NCBI RefSeq assembly: GCF_003202435.1 | Contig: NZ_QJHK01000001.1 | Location: 62,001 to 126,000, forward strand | Source: Flavobacterium cheongpyeongense | Lineage (GTDB): Bacteria > Bacteroidota > Bacteroidia > Flavobacteriales > Flavobacteriaceae | Length of the DNA: 64,000 nt | Direction of reading: 5' to 3' | Shown: positions 25,801-34,473 of the stretch, piece after piece | Layout: each line of letters begins with the position of its first letter | Position numbering within the stretch: the first letter of the stretch is position 1 | The notes under the pieces: generated by a model | What the model was told of the DNA's origin: nothing | Databases searched by the model: none | What the model saw: only the letters and a program-made list of their open reading frames with translations | Made by a program: the position numbers and the translations under genes

Positions 25801-27934
25801 AAAATTATCTGTAACCATTACTAATGGTGATGTTTTTTGTAATGGAGGAAATGACGGCTGGGCTACAGCAAATGTTGTAGGCGGAACCCCTCCGTATGAT
25901 TATAAATGGTCGAATGAAGTAGAAATTGATACAAACACTGTTTTAAAAGCAGGTGAATATTGGGTATTTATTACAGACGCCAAAGGATGTACTACCCAAG
26001 AAAGTATAACAATTTCAGAACCTGCAGCACCGCTTGCTATTAAATATATCGAAGTTCTTAATCCTGGTTTTTACAAAGCGACCAATGGAAAAATCGTGGT
26101 AGAAGTTACCGGTGGTACTATTTTTTCAGACAACTCCTATTGGTTTGAATGGAAAAACAGTAAAGGAATTGTACAAACGACAACCACAACGAATTTCAGT
26201 AACGGAGTTTATACCATTTCGTTAAACGGGCTTCCGGAGGAAATGTATAGCTTAACAGTTCGTGATGCCAATTATAATCTTGCAACAAATAAAACAAGTT
26301 GTACCGTGGCAAATTCTGTAACAACTTTAGACGACCCGGATCCGCTTGAAGTTACTTTTGAAGTAGTTCGTACTATTTCCTGTAATGTGAGTAATGAATT
26401 TGGAAATGAGACCGATGCTAATCCGATGGACAATCAAAGAGATGAGTCCCAGGAAGGTATTTTAGTCGCCCATGTCAAGGGAGGGATTCAGCTGCAGGCG
26501 GATAAAAATAACGGATTACCTTATTTTTATACCTGGAAAAAACAACAAAAAGACGGTTCGTGGATACTCTGGAAGGATCAGGATGAAACAGCTGAAAATT
26601 TATCTGATGGTACTTATGCGTTGAATATTGAAGATGCCAACGGAATAAAACTCGGAACGTATCTCAATAATATTTTGGTTGAGGCAAAAGATGTTACACA
26701 ATATATGCCGGAGCCGGAAAAATTAAAACTCACTTTTACCAAGTTAGATGTAGGCTGTACAACAGGAAATGACGGTTGGGCAGAGGCGCATGTTTCCGGG
26801 GGCACTCCACCTTATACGTATGAGTGGACAAATGGAGAAACAACCCCAAGAATAGAAAACATTACCACAAACAATTACTTTGTAATCGCAACCGATGCAA
26901 AAGGTTGTATTGTTCAGGGAAGCATTTTTGTTGGTGATCCAAAAGGAATATTTACGACTGAAATCATCAAAAATACTACTTGTTATCAAGGGAATGATGC
27001 TTCGATAGAATTAAATGTTACAGGTGGAAACTTACCTTACAGCTATTTATGGAACACTGGTGCTACGACCAAAGACCTAAATAATCTTACAGCAGGAAAT
27101 TATGAAGTTGCTATTACCTGTCCTGATTGCTGTACCTATAAAAAGAAATTTGTTTTAAAAGATCCGCAACCTGTTATTGTAAATATTGGTCCTGACAGAA
27201 CCTTATGCAACGATCAGAATCTGGATTTAGACGCAAAAATTGAAGATCCAAAAGCACAATACAACTGGACTTCTTCAACCGGATTTACCTCAAATGAAGC
27301 AAAAGTAAATGTATCAAAAGCCGGAACCTATCACGTAAAAGTAACTTCAGGTTTAGGATGTGTTAGTGAAGATGAAATTGTAATAAAAACAAGTCAGGCA
27401 GTAATTAATTCCGAATTTTTATTGAGCTCTCAGGCTTATTTGGATGAAGAAGTAATATTGATTAATACAAGCAGCCCTATTGGCGAAGATACAGAATGGG
27501 TGATACCTCAAGGCGTAAATAGTATAGAGCAAAACGAAAAATACGCAACACTCAAATTTAGTGCGATTGGTACTTATACCATTGGTCTGAAGCAAACACA
27601 AGGGGAGTGTTATGCTACATTTAATAAAAATATTACGGTAGAGCAACGAAGTACATTACCTAATATAGGCACAACATCGCAATTCATTGTAGATTTTATC
27701 GTAACTCCAAATCCGAGTAATGGTAATTTTAAAGCACTTGTAACTTTAGAAAATGATAGTGACATCAACTTAAGACTATTTTCGACAAACGCACAAAATA
27801 CTATGATTCAGAAAAAAGAATCCGGAAAGAAAAAGTATGAAATAGATTTTGCCACCACATTAGAATCCGGAATGTATGTTTTAGTATTAGAAACAGGGCA
27901 ACAAACATTGGTTAAAAAAATTATCATCAATTAA
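22835..27934 (+). CDS. T9SS-secreted SprB-repeat adhesin-like protein
   Basis: I start at the ATG at 22835 (1699 residues, signal peptide MKKIYVLIILLVSGFCFSQG) rather than the TTG at 22820 inside the previous gene. After a beta-rich N-terminus come several SprB-type repeats with the pattern C-x-x-GN-G-x-A-VxGGTPPYTYxW and L-x-AGxYxVxxTDAxGC. Three tandem copies of a module of about 305 residues occupy 24199-26940. The last 80 residues are a type A T9SS C-terminal sorting domain (TPNPSNGNFK, GMYVLVLETGQ, KKIIIN). The protein is therefore exported by T9SS and probably surface-attached. It is separated by 2 bases from the toxin gene. Confidence 0.88.
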   Translation: MKKIYVLIILLVSGFCFSQGVGNYNVSFNITDLNIKVDISGNCGSRLQSWLIFSNAADQSFFYQPIGDNQNLPRDWTAVFPSSNKLTKIKYYSEGREYHGGLNSGCKNDNSSTENKNVSYGITEYYLPNNFTALYNLRATLKILPDLKIKIPTGVDSDILPTTDKITINSDTGFLSSEYNWQYSFNYLDPSSWVSLPQFNTASISVNALDVLQVLDETSHGKKVYFRQIAYNGAAVSDPVPYSVRLSAPKVVSATPVQPTCSDTNDGSIKLVFNRTLYPGEQLNYTLLDVTTNMPANYNGTLSIGADKSFVISGLRKGNYMLQLIGFQNGLSTANEANRYDLKSFTIASPPVLDFSLNSTDIQCYAAQDGTITITPTGGTRTVLGNDYYSLDNGLSWIPFPNNKPYTITGLAPGTYNVKVKDMNGCIAKIQTSVNGEIQLGDDKLLEKTISQPASPLTLHYTFKKDPTFYGAANGKLTASITGGTINDDKSYEYEWKNSNGIVLPATAQYNAADKTYNITLENIPEGEYKLTVKDKNYNNATNKTACSIIESSQILTQPDQIIIALAETQPISCNTGNLESDVNKFSDGILKATVSGGVKFTGSANNGLPYKFIWSKYNTATNLWEELTDYKTDTAENLSKGNYSLNIIDANGIVQGTYNTTDLETAIPTTKEIAEPAKLELSFTSGNVSCHQGNNGWAIATVTGGTGAYTYTWYNTGNGTIDQNKITQLTAGEYFVEITDAKGCFVKGSIKITEPQSPVAIEYEEIFTPTFSGATNGRIVAKITGGTPKDDQSYKYEWKNAAGVLQTTTAEIKNGIYTITLNGVSADDYFLTIKDKNYNEATNQIINCSVLESKVTLNEPDPLKVVFEIVRTISCNTNNEFGNGTDIKPTDGQRDESQDGILTAHVSGGTPLASSVNNGLPYYFYWKKQQTDGSWMALSNITGETASDLSHGTYALNVKDRNGIMLGTYINNQLAQEIDATQLMQEPPKLSVTITNGDVFCNGGNDGWATANVVGGTPPYDYKWSNEVEIDTNTVLKAGEYWVFITDAKGCTTQESITISEPAAPLAIKYIEVLNPGFYKATNGKIVVEVTGGTIFSDNSYWFEWKNSKGIVQTTTTTNFSNGVYTISLNGLPEEMYSLTVRDANYNLATNKTSCTVANSVTTLDDPDPLEVTFEVVRTISCNVSNEFGNETDANPMDNQRDESQEGILVAHVKGGIQLQADKNNGLPYFYTWKKQQKDGSWILWKDQDETAENLSDGTYALNIEDANGIKLGTYLNNILVEAKDVTQYMPEPEKLKLTFTKLDVGCTTGNDGWAEAHVSGGTPPYTYEWTNGETTPRIENITTNNYFVIATDAKGCIVQGSIFVGDPKGIFTTEIIKNTTCYQGNDASIELNVTGGNLPYSYLWNTGATTKDLNNLTAGNYEVAITCPDCCTYKKKFVLKDPQPVIVNIGPDRTLCNDQNLDLDAKIEDPKAQYNWTSSTGFTSNEAKVNVSKAGTYHVKVTSGLGCVSEDEIVIKTSQAVINSEFLLSSQAYLDEEVILINTSSPIGEDTEWVIPQGVNSIEQNEKYATLKFSAIGTYTIGLKQTQGECYATFNKNITVEQRSTLPNIGTTSQFIVDFIVTPNPSNGNFKALVTLENDSDINLRLFSTNAQNTMIQKKESGKKKYEIDFATTLESGMYVLVLETGQQTLVKKIIIN
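24199..26940 (+). repeat. Three tandem 0.91-kb coding repeats in the SprB-type gene
   Basis: The protein segments beginning LTLHYTFKKDPTFYGAANG, VAIEYEEIFTPTFSGATNG and LAIKYIEVLNPGFYKATNG start at about 24199, 25108 and 26027. Each continues through TNK/TNQ-C-S/T-V, ISCNTNNEFGN-like, GTYALN-like and SprB repeat parts in the same order. The copies are diverged at the DNA level, so duplication is not recent. Confidence 0.8.
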
Positions 27935-27936
27935 AA

Positions 27937-30900
27937 ATGAAGAACTTTTTCAAAAATATAATTTTACTTATTTTACTCATCCAGTGCTCCCCCTTCGGGG
28001 GTTGGGGGGATGCTTACGCCCAGCTTTATCCGGTGCAGATGACCCCTGTTTTCAATAGTCCGTATAGTGTCAAAATATCGGATTATGCTACCAGCATGGA
28101 CACTAAAATGCAATTGCTGATCAATCCTACCGATATCTCTATATCGCAAAGGCAGGTACGCCTGAAATTGTACATACAAGGTAACGGACTCAACATACAA
28201 AGCAGCGATTATATACAGGGACAGCGCCCAATTTTTATAAATGGCGGAGAATTGCAAACGCTGACCAATACTGATATTGCGTCACTGTTTAGATTAGAAA
28301 ACCTGCAGGGAATTTCTCCTGTACAATATGCCAACGGATTGCCGGACGGCATGTACAGTTTTTGTTTTGAGATGTACGATTTTGTGACCAACCAGAAGAT
28401 CTCGCAAAAAAGCTGTGCCAGTTTATACCTGATCTTAAACGATCCACCGCTATTAAATACACCACAACGAAACGAACAAATTGCTTCAACTGAATTTCCT
28501 AATATCTTATTTACCTGGACACCACGTCAGATCAATGCAACGAATGTTTCGTATAAATTCGAATTAAAACAGCTTATCGATCCTGCATTAGATCCGCAAA
28601 TTGCATTTCAGATGTCTCCCGTTTTATATGAGGAAACACTTTTTGCAACCGCTTTGCTGTACAATGTAAGCATGCCAATACTTGTTCCGGGAATGCGTTA
28701 TGCGTGGCGGGTAAAAGCGATTTCGACCACAGGACTTTCAGAGAACGCCGTATTTAAAAATGACGGATACAGCGAGATTTATTCGTTTAAATATACATCC
28801 TCGTGTGCAGCCCCAACTTTTTTATTAAGCGAATCCCAGAGTTCTAAAAGTGTCAAAATCACTTGGCAAGGAACGCCGGAACATACACGCTATCAGATAC
28901 AATATAAGAAAGAAGGTATCCGTAATGCACAATGGTTTTCGACCTATAGTTTAAATACGCAAAGCCTGCTGACCAATTTAGAACCAGGTGTTACCTATCA
29001 GTTTAGAGTAGGTTCAAGCTGTGATCCCGCAACCGAAGGCGTTCAGTCGTTTACCTATTCCGGCATCAGCACTTTTACAACCCCTGTAGAGACAAGTGGC
29101 ATTGCTGTTTATAATTGTGGTATCATTCCTCAAATTAATATTCAGAATCAAAAACCGCTTACGAATTTAATACAGAGTGAAACGTTTAGGGCTGGAGATT
29201 TTCCGGTAACCATTTTAGAACTTCAGGGGAAAAACAGTCCATATTCCGGACGAGGTTACATCATAGTGCCTTATCTGGCTGATACAAAAATTGCCGTTGA
29301 ATTTAAGAGTATCGTAATCAATACCGATTATCAATTGATTAGCGGTGTTGTAGAGACGAGTTACAATCCGGAGTGGAAAAATGTTACCGATGTGGAAGAT
29401 TTCACCGGCGAAGGCCAGGGTGGTCAAATTGAAGAAACCGTTCCTTTTGTGATTGACAAAATTGTTATTAATGCTAATGGCGATATCGTAGTCAACGGTA
29501 AAGACGGTGAACAAATAATAATTCCGGGTGGAAAAGATACCGTTATTACTGATAGTAAAGGAAATATTTATAATGTTGATAAAGACGGCAACGGAAGTAA
29601 CGAACCTACATTGGCCGCAGCGGGGGGCAAACCAACACCTGAAAATACCGATGGAGTAGATGAAAGCGGTCAGGTTACCGAATTTACGGCAAAAGGAATT
29701 TCGATTGCATTTAGTGGTAACGGCAGTAAATATGCTTTTGATGTACTACCAGACAAAGCACCAGCTGCTTTACAAAAACTTTACAAAAAAGTAGGAGACT
29801 TTGCCCTGCCTTATAAAGCCGTATTAAATGGTTATTCAGATACGGTATTAGCTACAGTAACCCTTACAGATACAAATATAAAACTGGACAGTATCGTATT
29901 TAAAACCCAAAACGGTGCCAATATCGAGTTTAAAAGAACCGATAAAGTATTTGTATTAACCGTAAAAGGAAGGCTAAGTTATGCCGAAGAGCAAATACTG
30001 GCGACTATAAAACAAGGTGAGAAATGGAAGGTTATTGGCGCTTTTGTTCTCGTTCATATTTCTCCAAAAGAGGTTAATGTAGCTTTAGTGCCTACAGATA
30101 TCGCTTCGCAAAATAAACTTGATGGGATTATTACAAGTACACAGGCAATTTATAATAAGATTGGTGTAAAAGTAAACTTCAAGAAAGCGAACATACTCAA
30201 TATCGATAGTGTAGTTTCAGGTAACACGATTCAGACTGAGAAAAATACGCTTACATCAACCTATAGCACAGAGCAGCAAAATATAAACAGTTTGTACCAA
30301 AGTACAGACAATAGTTATGTGCTTTTCGTAACCGATAAAGCTTCAAGTACAGGGCAGCAGGGTTATATGCGTTTGAACGGGCAGTTTGGTTATGTATTTA
30401 AATCAGGTTTAGCAAAAACTCCTGCACACGAATTAGGTCACGGAATTTTTAAATTAGAACATCCTTTTGAAACGTATAAGACAGCTGAATCAAGTACTGA
30501 TTTATTGATGGATTATAGCGAAGGAACTGTTTTGAACCACCAGGATTGGAAACAGATTAATGATCCTGCATTTAAATTGTATGCGTTTCAGAGTCAGGCT
30601 AGTGGGGAATTTGCTAATTATGTAGTAACTCCGGATTATAGAATTGCTAGTTTACCAACACCAAATAGCTTAATTTATGATGCTTGTAATTTTGATAATG
30701 CAAAAAAGGGATTGATTTATGGATTTAGCGAAGGAGATAAACACTATTGTTGGAAAAATGATGCCTATTATGAAAGTATTAAAAATACAAAGTACGAGGG
30801 AGTATTAAAATACATCAGTTATCCAAAAGACACCGATAATATCACATTATTCTTTGATATAGAAAGGCCGTGTCCATCAAAAGAATTAACCGTTCAATAT

Positions 30901-33360
30901 TCACAAATAAAGGACAAACTTAATACTGCTGACTTAAATAAGTTTATTGAGGATAATATTGGTAAGGCTAAAAATGTTCCATGTGGTAATGATAAAGATG
31001 CATTCACATCTGGCTTTTTTGATATTACAAGTATGGAGGTACCTCCAGGAGTAAAAGTTGATAGAATTGAAGGAGGTAAATTTTCTCCTGAACAAATTCA
31101 GAAAACAATATCTCAGGTCAATAGGTTAATTGTAAAAAATAATTCGGGTTATGCTTATAATACTGAGATGACCAATAGTGATCTGGGAAATATATCAGTT
31201 GATGAAGATATTCCTGCGGGAGGAGACAAATTAAACAGACTGGATCATGGTCTTGTTTATTTATCCGAGTTTTCAAAACAAAAAAATAATCCGGTAAATA
31301 TTTATGTAGTTTATACAAAAGTTGATTACCTGATTAGTGGTAATTGGAATGAATTTACCAAACAAGTTTATGAAGCAAGTAATCTGAAAGATAAAAATGC
31401 AATACTAATTACGGTTCCTTACTTTAACCTTGAAAAGAGTATTAGTATTACAGATTTTTCTGTAGATCATTTTATGCCGGGATTGTACGCAAAAGGAGTG
31501 GATGTAAAAACAGCTGCTATTGCTAAAATTAAAGCCAATAATACAGCTAAAGTCAAGGGGGGAAATGGAGCAGCAGCTGGAGGCACTTATGAATCTATTC
31601 TTAGTTCACAAGTAGAAGAATTTATTGGTCAGGTGTATAAACAAACCTATAAACCTTCACTTATTTATTTAGGTCTTAAATATGCTGATGGTAGTATTCA
31701 GGCAACTAAGAGAGAAAGTGCAGAATATCAGCCCGGATATAATTTTGTAAAAACAGTACTTCTGCAACAAAACAAGTATTATGATGAGATTCAAAAATTA
31801 GTTTACCCGGGAACACAATCTGCAGGGGTTTCACCAACAACAGGGGTTCCGGTAATGGTTTATGATCCAAATTATGAGCAACATTTACTTGAATATGAAC
31901 TGAAGAAAGCTGAACTGCTGGATAAGGCTAATGAAGGAGGAATTGAAGATTGGAATAGTGTTGAAAATTCAATAGATTTTAAAGAAAAGCAGTTAGATGA
32001 ACTTACATCCAACAAATATATTACAGGTTATGCTTTTAAAAATGGATTTGTACAATGGACAAAAGATCTTTCGGTAGTTTTTGGTGGTACAGATGAAAAT
32101 CCTCCTGTTTATGATTTTGCTAATGTTTATAACAAAGACAAATGGAGTACACTTGATCCAATTGTTTATGGTACTATAGATGCTGCCTCTATTGTAGCAT
32201 CCTTTGTTGGTGCTGATGCTATACCTGAAGCAATTGGTTTAATGTATTCTGTAAAAAGGAAAGATGTAGTAAGTGCTACTCTTTATACAACAGCTATTGT
32301 CTTACCAGTTGTTGCTTCCGGAGAACTTAGAGTTGGACAAAAATTAGCATCAAAATTAGCAAAAGATTCTAAAGTATTCTTTAGGGGATTTGTTTATACT
32401 TTGAAAACTGACGGTAAACTAGCTAAGTTATCGACTACTTACAAACGTGGAAGACTACTTGAATTTTTTAATTTCTCTGATAATGCTGTTTCTCATGTAG
32501 AATTAGATGCTTTTTGTAATGCGTTCAAAGAAAATAAAATATTATCAAAAGACATTAAGGCAATACTTAGCGAAGCAGACGAAATTAAGAGGGCCAATCT
32601 TTTTAAAAACATAGCTAACGATGTTATTAAGGGATTAGAAAATTCAATTACAAAAAACCTTACCAAGGCAGGAATTCCAAAATCTGTAATAGATGACATC
32701 ATTATACGAGCAATGTATATCGATACAGAAATTGGAAGTAATCAGATGATGAAAATGATAGATGACCTGGCAAAAAATCCTAAATTTAAAAATCCGGAAG
32801 ACTTGTTGAAAAATCTGGAAGGCTGCTTCTTTAATGGATCTGCTAAAAGTGACAAAGCCTTATCATTAATGAATGAATTTAACGAAGGGAAATATTGGCT
32901 GGATAAGGGTGAAGAAGTCATTATATCTAAAGAATTATCGCCAGGTAAAACACCCCCTGATGAAGTAGATGTGGTATTTATTTCAGGCTCTAATAAAGGA
33001 ATTTTAGAGTGTAAATATCCAAATGTTAAAGGAACAAATGCAGAAATGAATATTTTTAGTAATCTCGAATTAATAATTAAAAAATTCAGGGAGGATGGCA
33101 AATTAACTGGAAAATGGAAAAATATGTACCCTAAGAGATTTGGACAAATAAATATTGCTAATGGTGCATTCCCTAATTTAAGTTCTGCGGATGAATTTGT
33201 AAACTTAGTAAAGAACTGTAAATTAAGTGATGGAACAGTAACAAGTTTAATAGGAGAAGGGGCAGGTAAGATGTTTACTCTTCAGGAATTAAAAAGCTTG
33301 CAGGAATTGCATATTATCGTTGGAAATAAAAGAATTATTGTTAAACCTTCAAATTGGTAA
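27937..33360 (+). CDS. Giant modular toxin: Fn3, zincin protease, pre-toxin and PD-(D/E)XK-like tip
   Basis: This 1807-residue exported protein has a signal peptide ending DAYAQ (residue 29) and a beta-rich N-terminus that recalls TANFOR-type Bacteroidota proteins. An Fn3 domain lies at about 288-385. A metalloprotease-like domain carries HELGH (H831, E832, H835), a third candidate ligand H842 and a Met-turn LLMDYSEG (M858). Residues 1375-1560 form a hydrophobic pre-toxin segment that is duplicated in the orphan tip at 34474. The last 245 residues differ and contain DEVDVVF (D1678) and GILECK (E1691, K1693), the PD-(D/E)XK nuclease pattern. An immunity candidate begins 2 bases after the stop. 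I infer a polymorphic toxin; no CTD of the T9SS type is present, so its export route is open. Confidence 0.72.
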   Translation: MKNFFKNIILLILLIQCSPFGGWGDAYAQLYPVQMTPVFNSPYSVKISDYATSMDTKMQLLINPTDISISQRQVRLKLYIQGNGLNIQSSDYIQGQRPIFINGGELQTLTNTDIASLFRLENLQGISPVQYANGLPDGMYSFCFEMYDFVTNQKISQKSCASLYLILNDPPLLNTPQRNEQIASTEFPNILFTWTPRQINATNVSYKFELKQLIDPALDPQIAFQMSPVLYEETLFATALLYNVSMPILVPGMRYAWRVKAISTTGLSENAVFKNDGYSEIYSFKYTSSCAAPTFLLSESQSSKSVKITWQGTPEHTRYQIQYKKEGIRNAQWFSTYSLNTQSLLTNLEPGVTYQFRVGSSCDPATEGVQSFTYSGISTFTTPVETSGIAVYNCGIIPQINIQNQKPLTNLIQSETFRAGDFPVTILELQGKNSPYSGRGYIIVPYLADTKIAVEFKSIVINTDYQLISGVVETSYNPEWKNVTDVEDFTGEGQGGQIEETVPFVIDKIVINANGDIVVNGKDGEQIIIPGGKDTVITDSKGNIYNVDKDGNGSNEPTLAAAGGKPTPENTDGVDESGQVTEFTAKGISIAFSGNGSKYAFDVLPDKAPAALQKLYKKVGDFALPYKAVLNGYSDTVLATVTLTDTNIKLDSIVFKTQNGANIEFKRTDKVFVLTVKGRLSYAEEQILATIKQGEKWKVIGAFVLVHISPKEVNVALVPTDIASQNKLDGIITSTQAIYNKIGVKVNFKKANILNIDSVVSGNTIQTEKNTLTSTYSTEQQNINSLYQSTDNSYVLFVTDKASSTGQQGYMRLNGQFGYVFKSGLAKTPAHELGHGIFKLEHPFETYKTAESSTDLLMDYSEGTVLNHQDWKQINDPAFKLYAFQSQASGEFANYVVTPDYRIASLPTPNSLIYDACNFDNAKKGLIYGFSEGDKHYCWKNDAYYESIKNTKYEGVLKYISYPKDTDNITLFFDIERPCPSKELTVQYSQIKDKLNTADLNKFIEDNIGKAKNVPCGNDKDAFTSGFFDITSMEVPPGVKVDRIEGGKFSPEQIQKTISQVNRLIVKNNSGYAYNTEMTNSDLGNISVDEDIPAGGDKLNRLDHGLVYLSEFSKQKNNPVNIYVVYTKVDYLISGNWNEFTKQVYEASNLKDKNAILITVPYFNLEKSISITDFSVDHFMPGLYAKGVDVKTAAIAKIKANNTAKVKGGNGAAAGGTYESILSSQVEEFIGQVYKQTYKPSLIYLGLKYADGSIQATKRESAEYQPGYNFVKTVLLQQNKYYDEIQKLVYPGTQSAGVSPTTGVPVMVYDPNYEQHLLEYELKKAELLDKANEGGIEDWNSVENSIDFKEKQLDELTSNKYITGYAFKNGFVQWTKDLSVVFGGTDENPPVYDFANVYNKDKWSTLDPIVYGTIDAASIVASFVGADAIPEAIGLMYSVKRKDVVSATLYTTAIVLPVVASGELRVGQKLASKLAKDSKVFFRGFVYTLKTDGKLAKLSTTYKRGRLLEFFNFSDNAVSHVELDAFCNAFKENKILSKDIKAILSEADEIKRANLFKNIANDVIKGLENSITKNLTKAGIPKSVIDDIIIRAMYIDTEIGSNQMMKMIDDLAKNPKFKNPEDLLKNLEGCFFNGSAKSDKALSLMNEFNEGKYWLDKGEEVIISKELSPGKTPPDEVDVVFISGSNKGILECKYPNVKGTNAEMNIFSNLELIIKKFREDGKLTGKWKNMYPKRFGQINIANGAFPNLSSADEFVNLVKNCKLSDGTVTSLIGEGAGKMFTLQELKSLQELHIIVGNKRIIVKPSNW
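27986..28009 (+). other. GC-rich UUCG hairpin inside the signal-peptide codons
   Basis: CCCC-TTCG-GGGG followed by a second G6 run lies about 50 bases into the toxin gene, in otherwise very AT-rich DNA. As RNA it would form a stable UUCG tetraloop stem near the translation start. It encodes CSPFGGWGD. It may modulate translation or be an inserted repeat. Confidence 0.5.
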
Positions 33361-33362
33361 AC

Positions 33363-34106
33363 ATGGATAATTTAAAAGTCGAAAATCCTCAAAATTATTG
33401 GGGAGATTTTGAACAAAGCTCAAGTTGGAATTTTACGTTGGATAAAAAGTTTTTATTAGAAAATAAAGATTCATTTTTAGAGAAATTTATATCGATAGGA
33501 GTAAAATATGGAGTAATCATTCCTTCTATTAATACTAATCAGAGTTTATTAGATGGAATTAATTTATTGAAAAATAAAATTTTAGCTAAAACAGATATAG
33601 ATTACAGAACATTATTTTACGATCCATTTGTTAATGTATTGACAAATAGAGTTTCGATAAAATCAGACATGTACATAAATAGCAATCAAGATATTTCTAT
33701 AGCTCGTTTTGAAAGTAATTCAAATTCGTATAATTTTTTCGATATACAGATTATTGATAAGTTTAGGTTATTGCTTTATACTGATGCTTTCTTTTCGGTT
33801 TTATATAATAGGAGAACTGATTTTAATTCTTTCAATAACAAAGAACTTTCATATTTAAATGCAACAAGATTTAATAGCTATTTAAGAGAATTATTGATAC
33901 TGATGAAAAATTATAAGTCTGTATTTGATTTTGAAAATGGCTTTGAAATAATCGAAGAAGGAGACAAATCATTATATTTTAGAGATATGTACTTACTTGT
34001 TGATAATGAGGTTCTTTTTTATGAAAATATTTATGAATTATTACCAGAAAAGCATAGATATAAAACATTTGAAGAAATACAAATAAAATTGGATGACGCT
34101 AATTAA
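33363..34106 (+). CDS. Candidate immunity protein for the nuclease-tipped toxin
   Basis: I use the ATG at 33363 (247 residues) rather than the TTG at 33354 that overlaps the toxin stop. It is a cytoplasmic, AT-rich, acidic and aromatic-rich protein without signal or membrane segment and without a family I recognise. Position directly after the toxin tip, small size and lack of wider homology by eye are the usual hallmarks of an immunity gene. Binding and neutralisation of the PD-(D/E)XK tip is inference. Confidence 0.6.
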   Translation: MDNLKVENPQNYWGDFEQSSSWNFTLDKKFLLENKDSFLEKFISIGVKYGVIIPSINTNQSLLDGINLLKNKILAKTDIDYRTLFYDPFVNVLTNRVSIKSDMYINSNQDISIARFESNSNSYNFFDIQIIDKFRLLLYTDAFFSVLYNRRTDFNSFNNKELSYLNATRFNSYLRELLILMKNYKSVFDFENGFEIIEEGDKSLYFRDMYLLVDNEVLFYENIYELLPEKHRYKTFEEIQIKLDDAN

Positions 34107-34111
34107 ACAAA

Positions 34112-34340
34112 ATGAAAAATAAAAATACACATATTAAAAAATATTTTTTAACCCTAATCAGTGTGTTAATTAGTATGTTTTCTTTTGCCCAAAAAATAAA
34201 AATCGACAAGGGGGAAATAAAGCTGGATGAAAAACAATTGGTTACATAGAAGGCAAAAACTGTTTTTTAAGATTTATAATTTAGATAAAATTTTTTCAAT
34301 AACAGCCGAATTAAAGAATATTCCAAATGTCTTGTCCTAA
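34112..34340 (+). pseudogene. Truncated, frameshifted paralogue of the 282-residue secreted protein
   Basis: The reading frame starts with a signal peptide (FLTLISVLISMFSFAQ) followed by KIKIDKGEIKLDEK, identical to the mature start of the protein at 37516. It then breaks. GYIEGKN continues in a second frame and FKIYNLDKIFSITAELKN in a third, matching FKIYSLDKSFFVTAELKK of the intact copy. Nothing remains beyond about 70 residues. It marks where the intact gene probably once sat, directly after the first immunity gene. Confidence 0.85.
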
Positions 34341-34473
34341 AATAGGTTTACACAAATAGATATATAAATTAAAGAATATACGTTCATTGAAATAAAAAAT
34401 ATACGCAGTTTATTACGATAAATGTTAAGGTATATTGGAAAGGGTACGAAGTCGGGAGACTTAGCCCAGCGGG
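34341..34473. other. Junction scar before the orphan toxin tip
   Basis: Non-coding AT-rich DNA ends in a more GC-rich patch (GAAGTCGGGAGACTTAGCCC). One frame reads VYWKGYEVGRLSPAGQKIF across the boundary, out of phase with the following toxin homology, so it may be the tail of another lost tip. Homology to the main toxin starts sharply at 34474. Confidence 0.4.
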
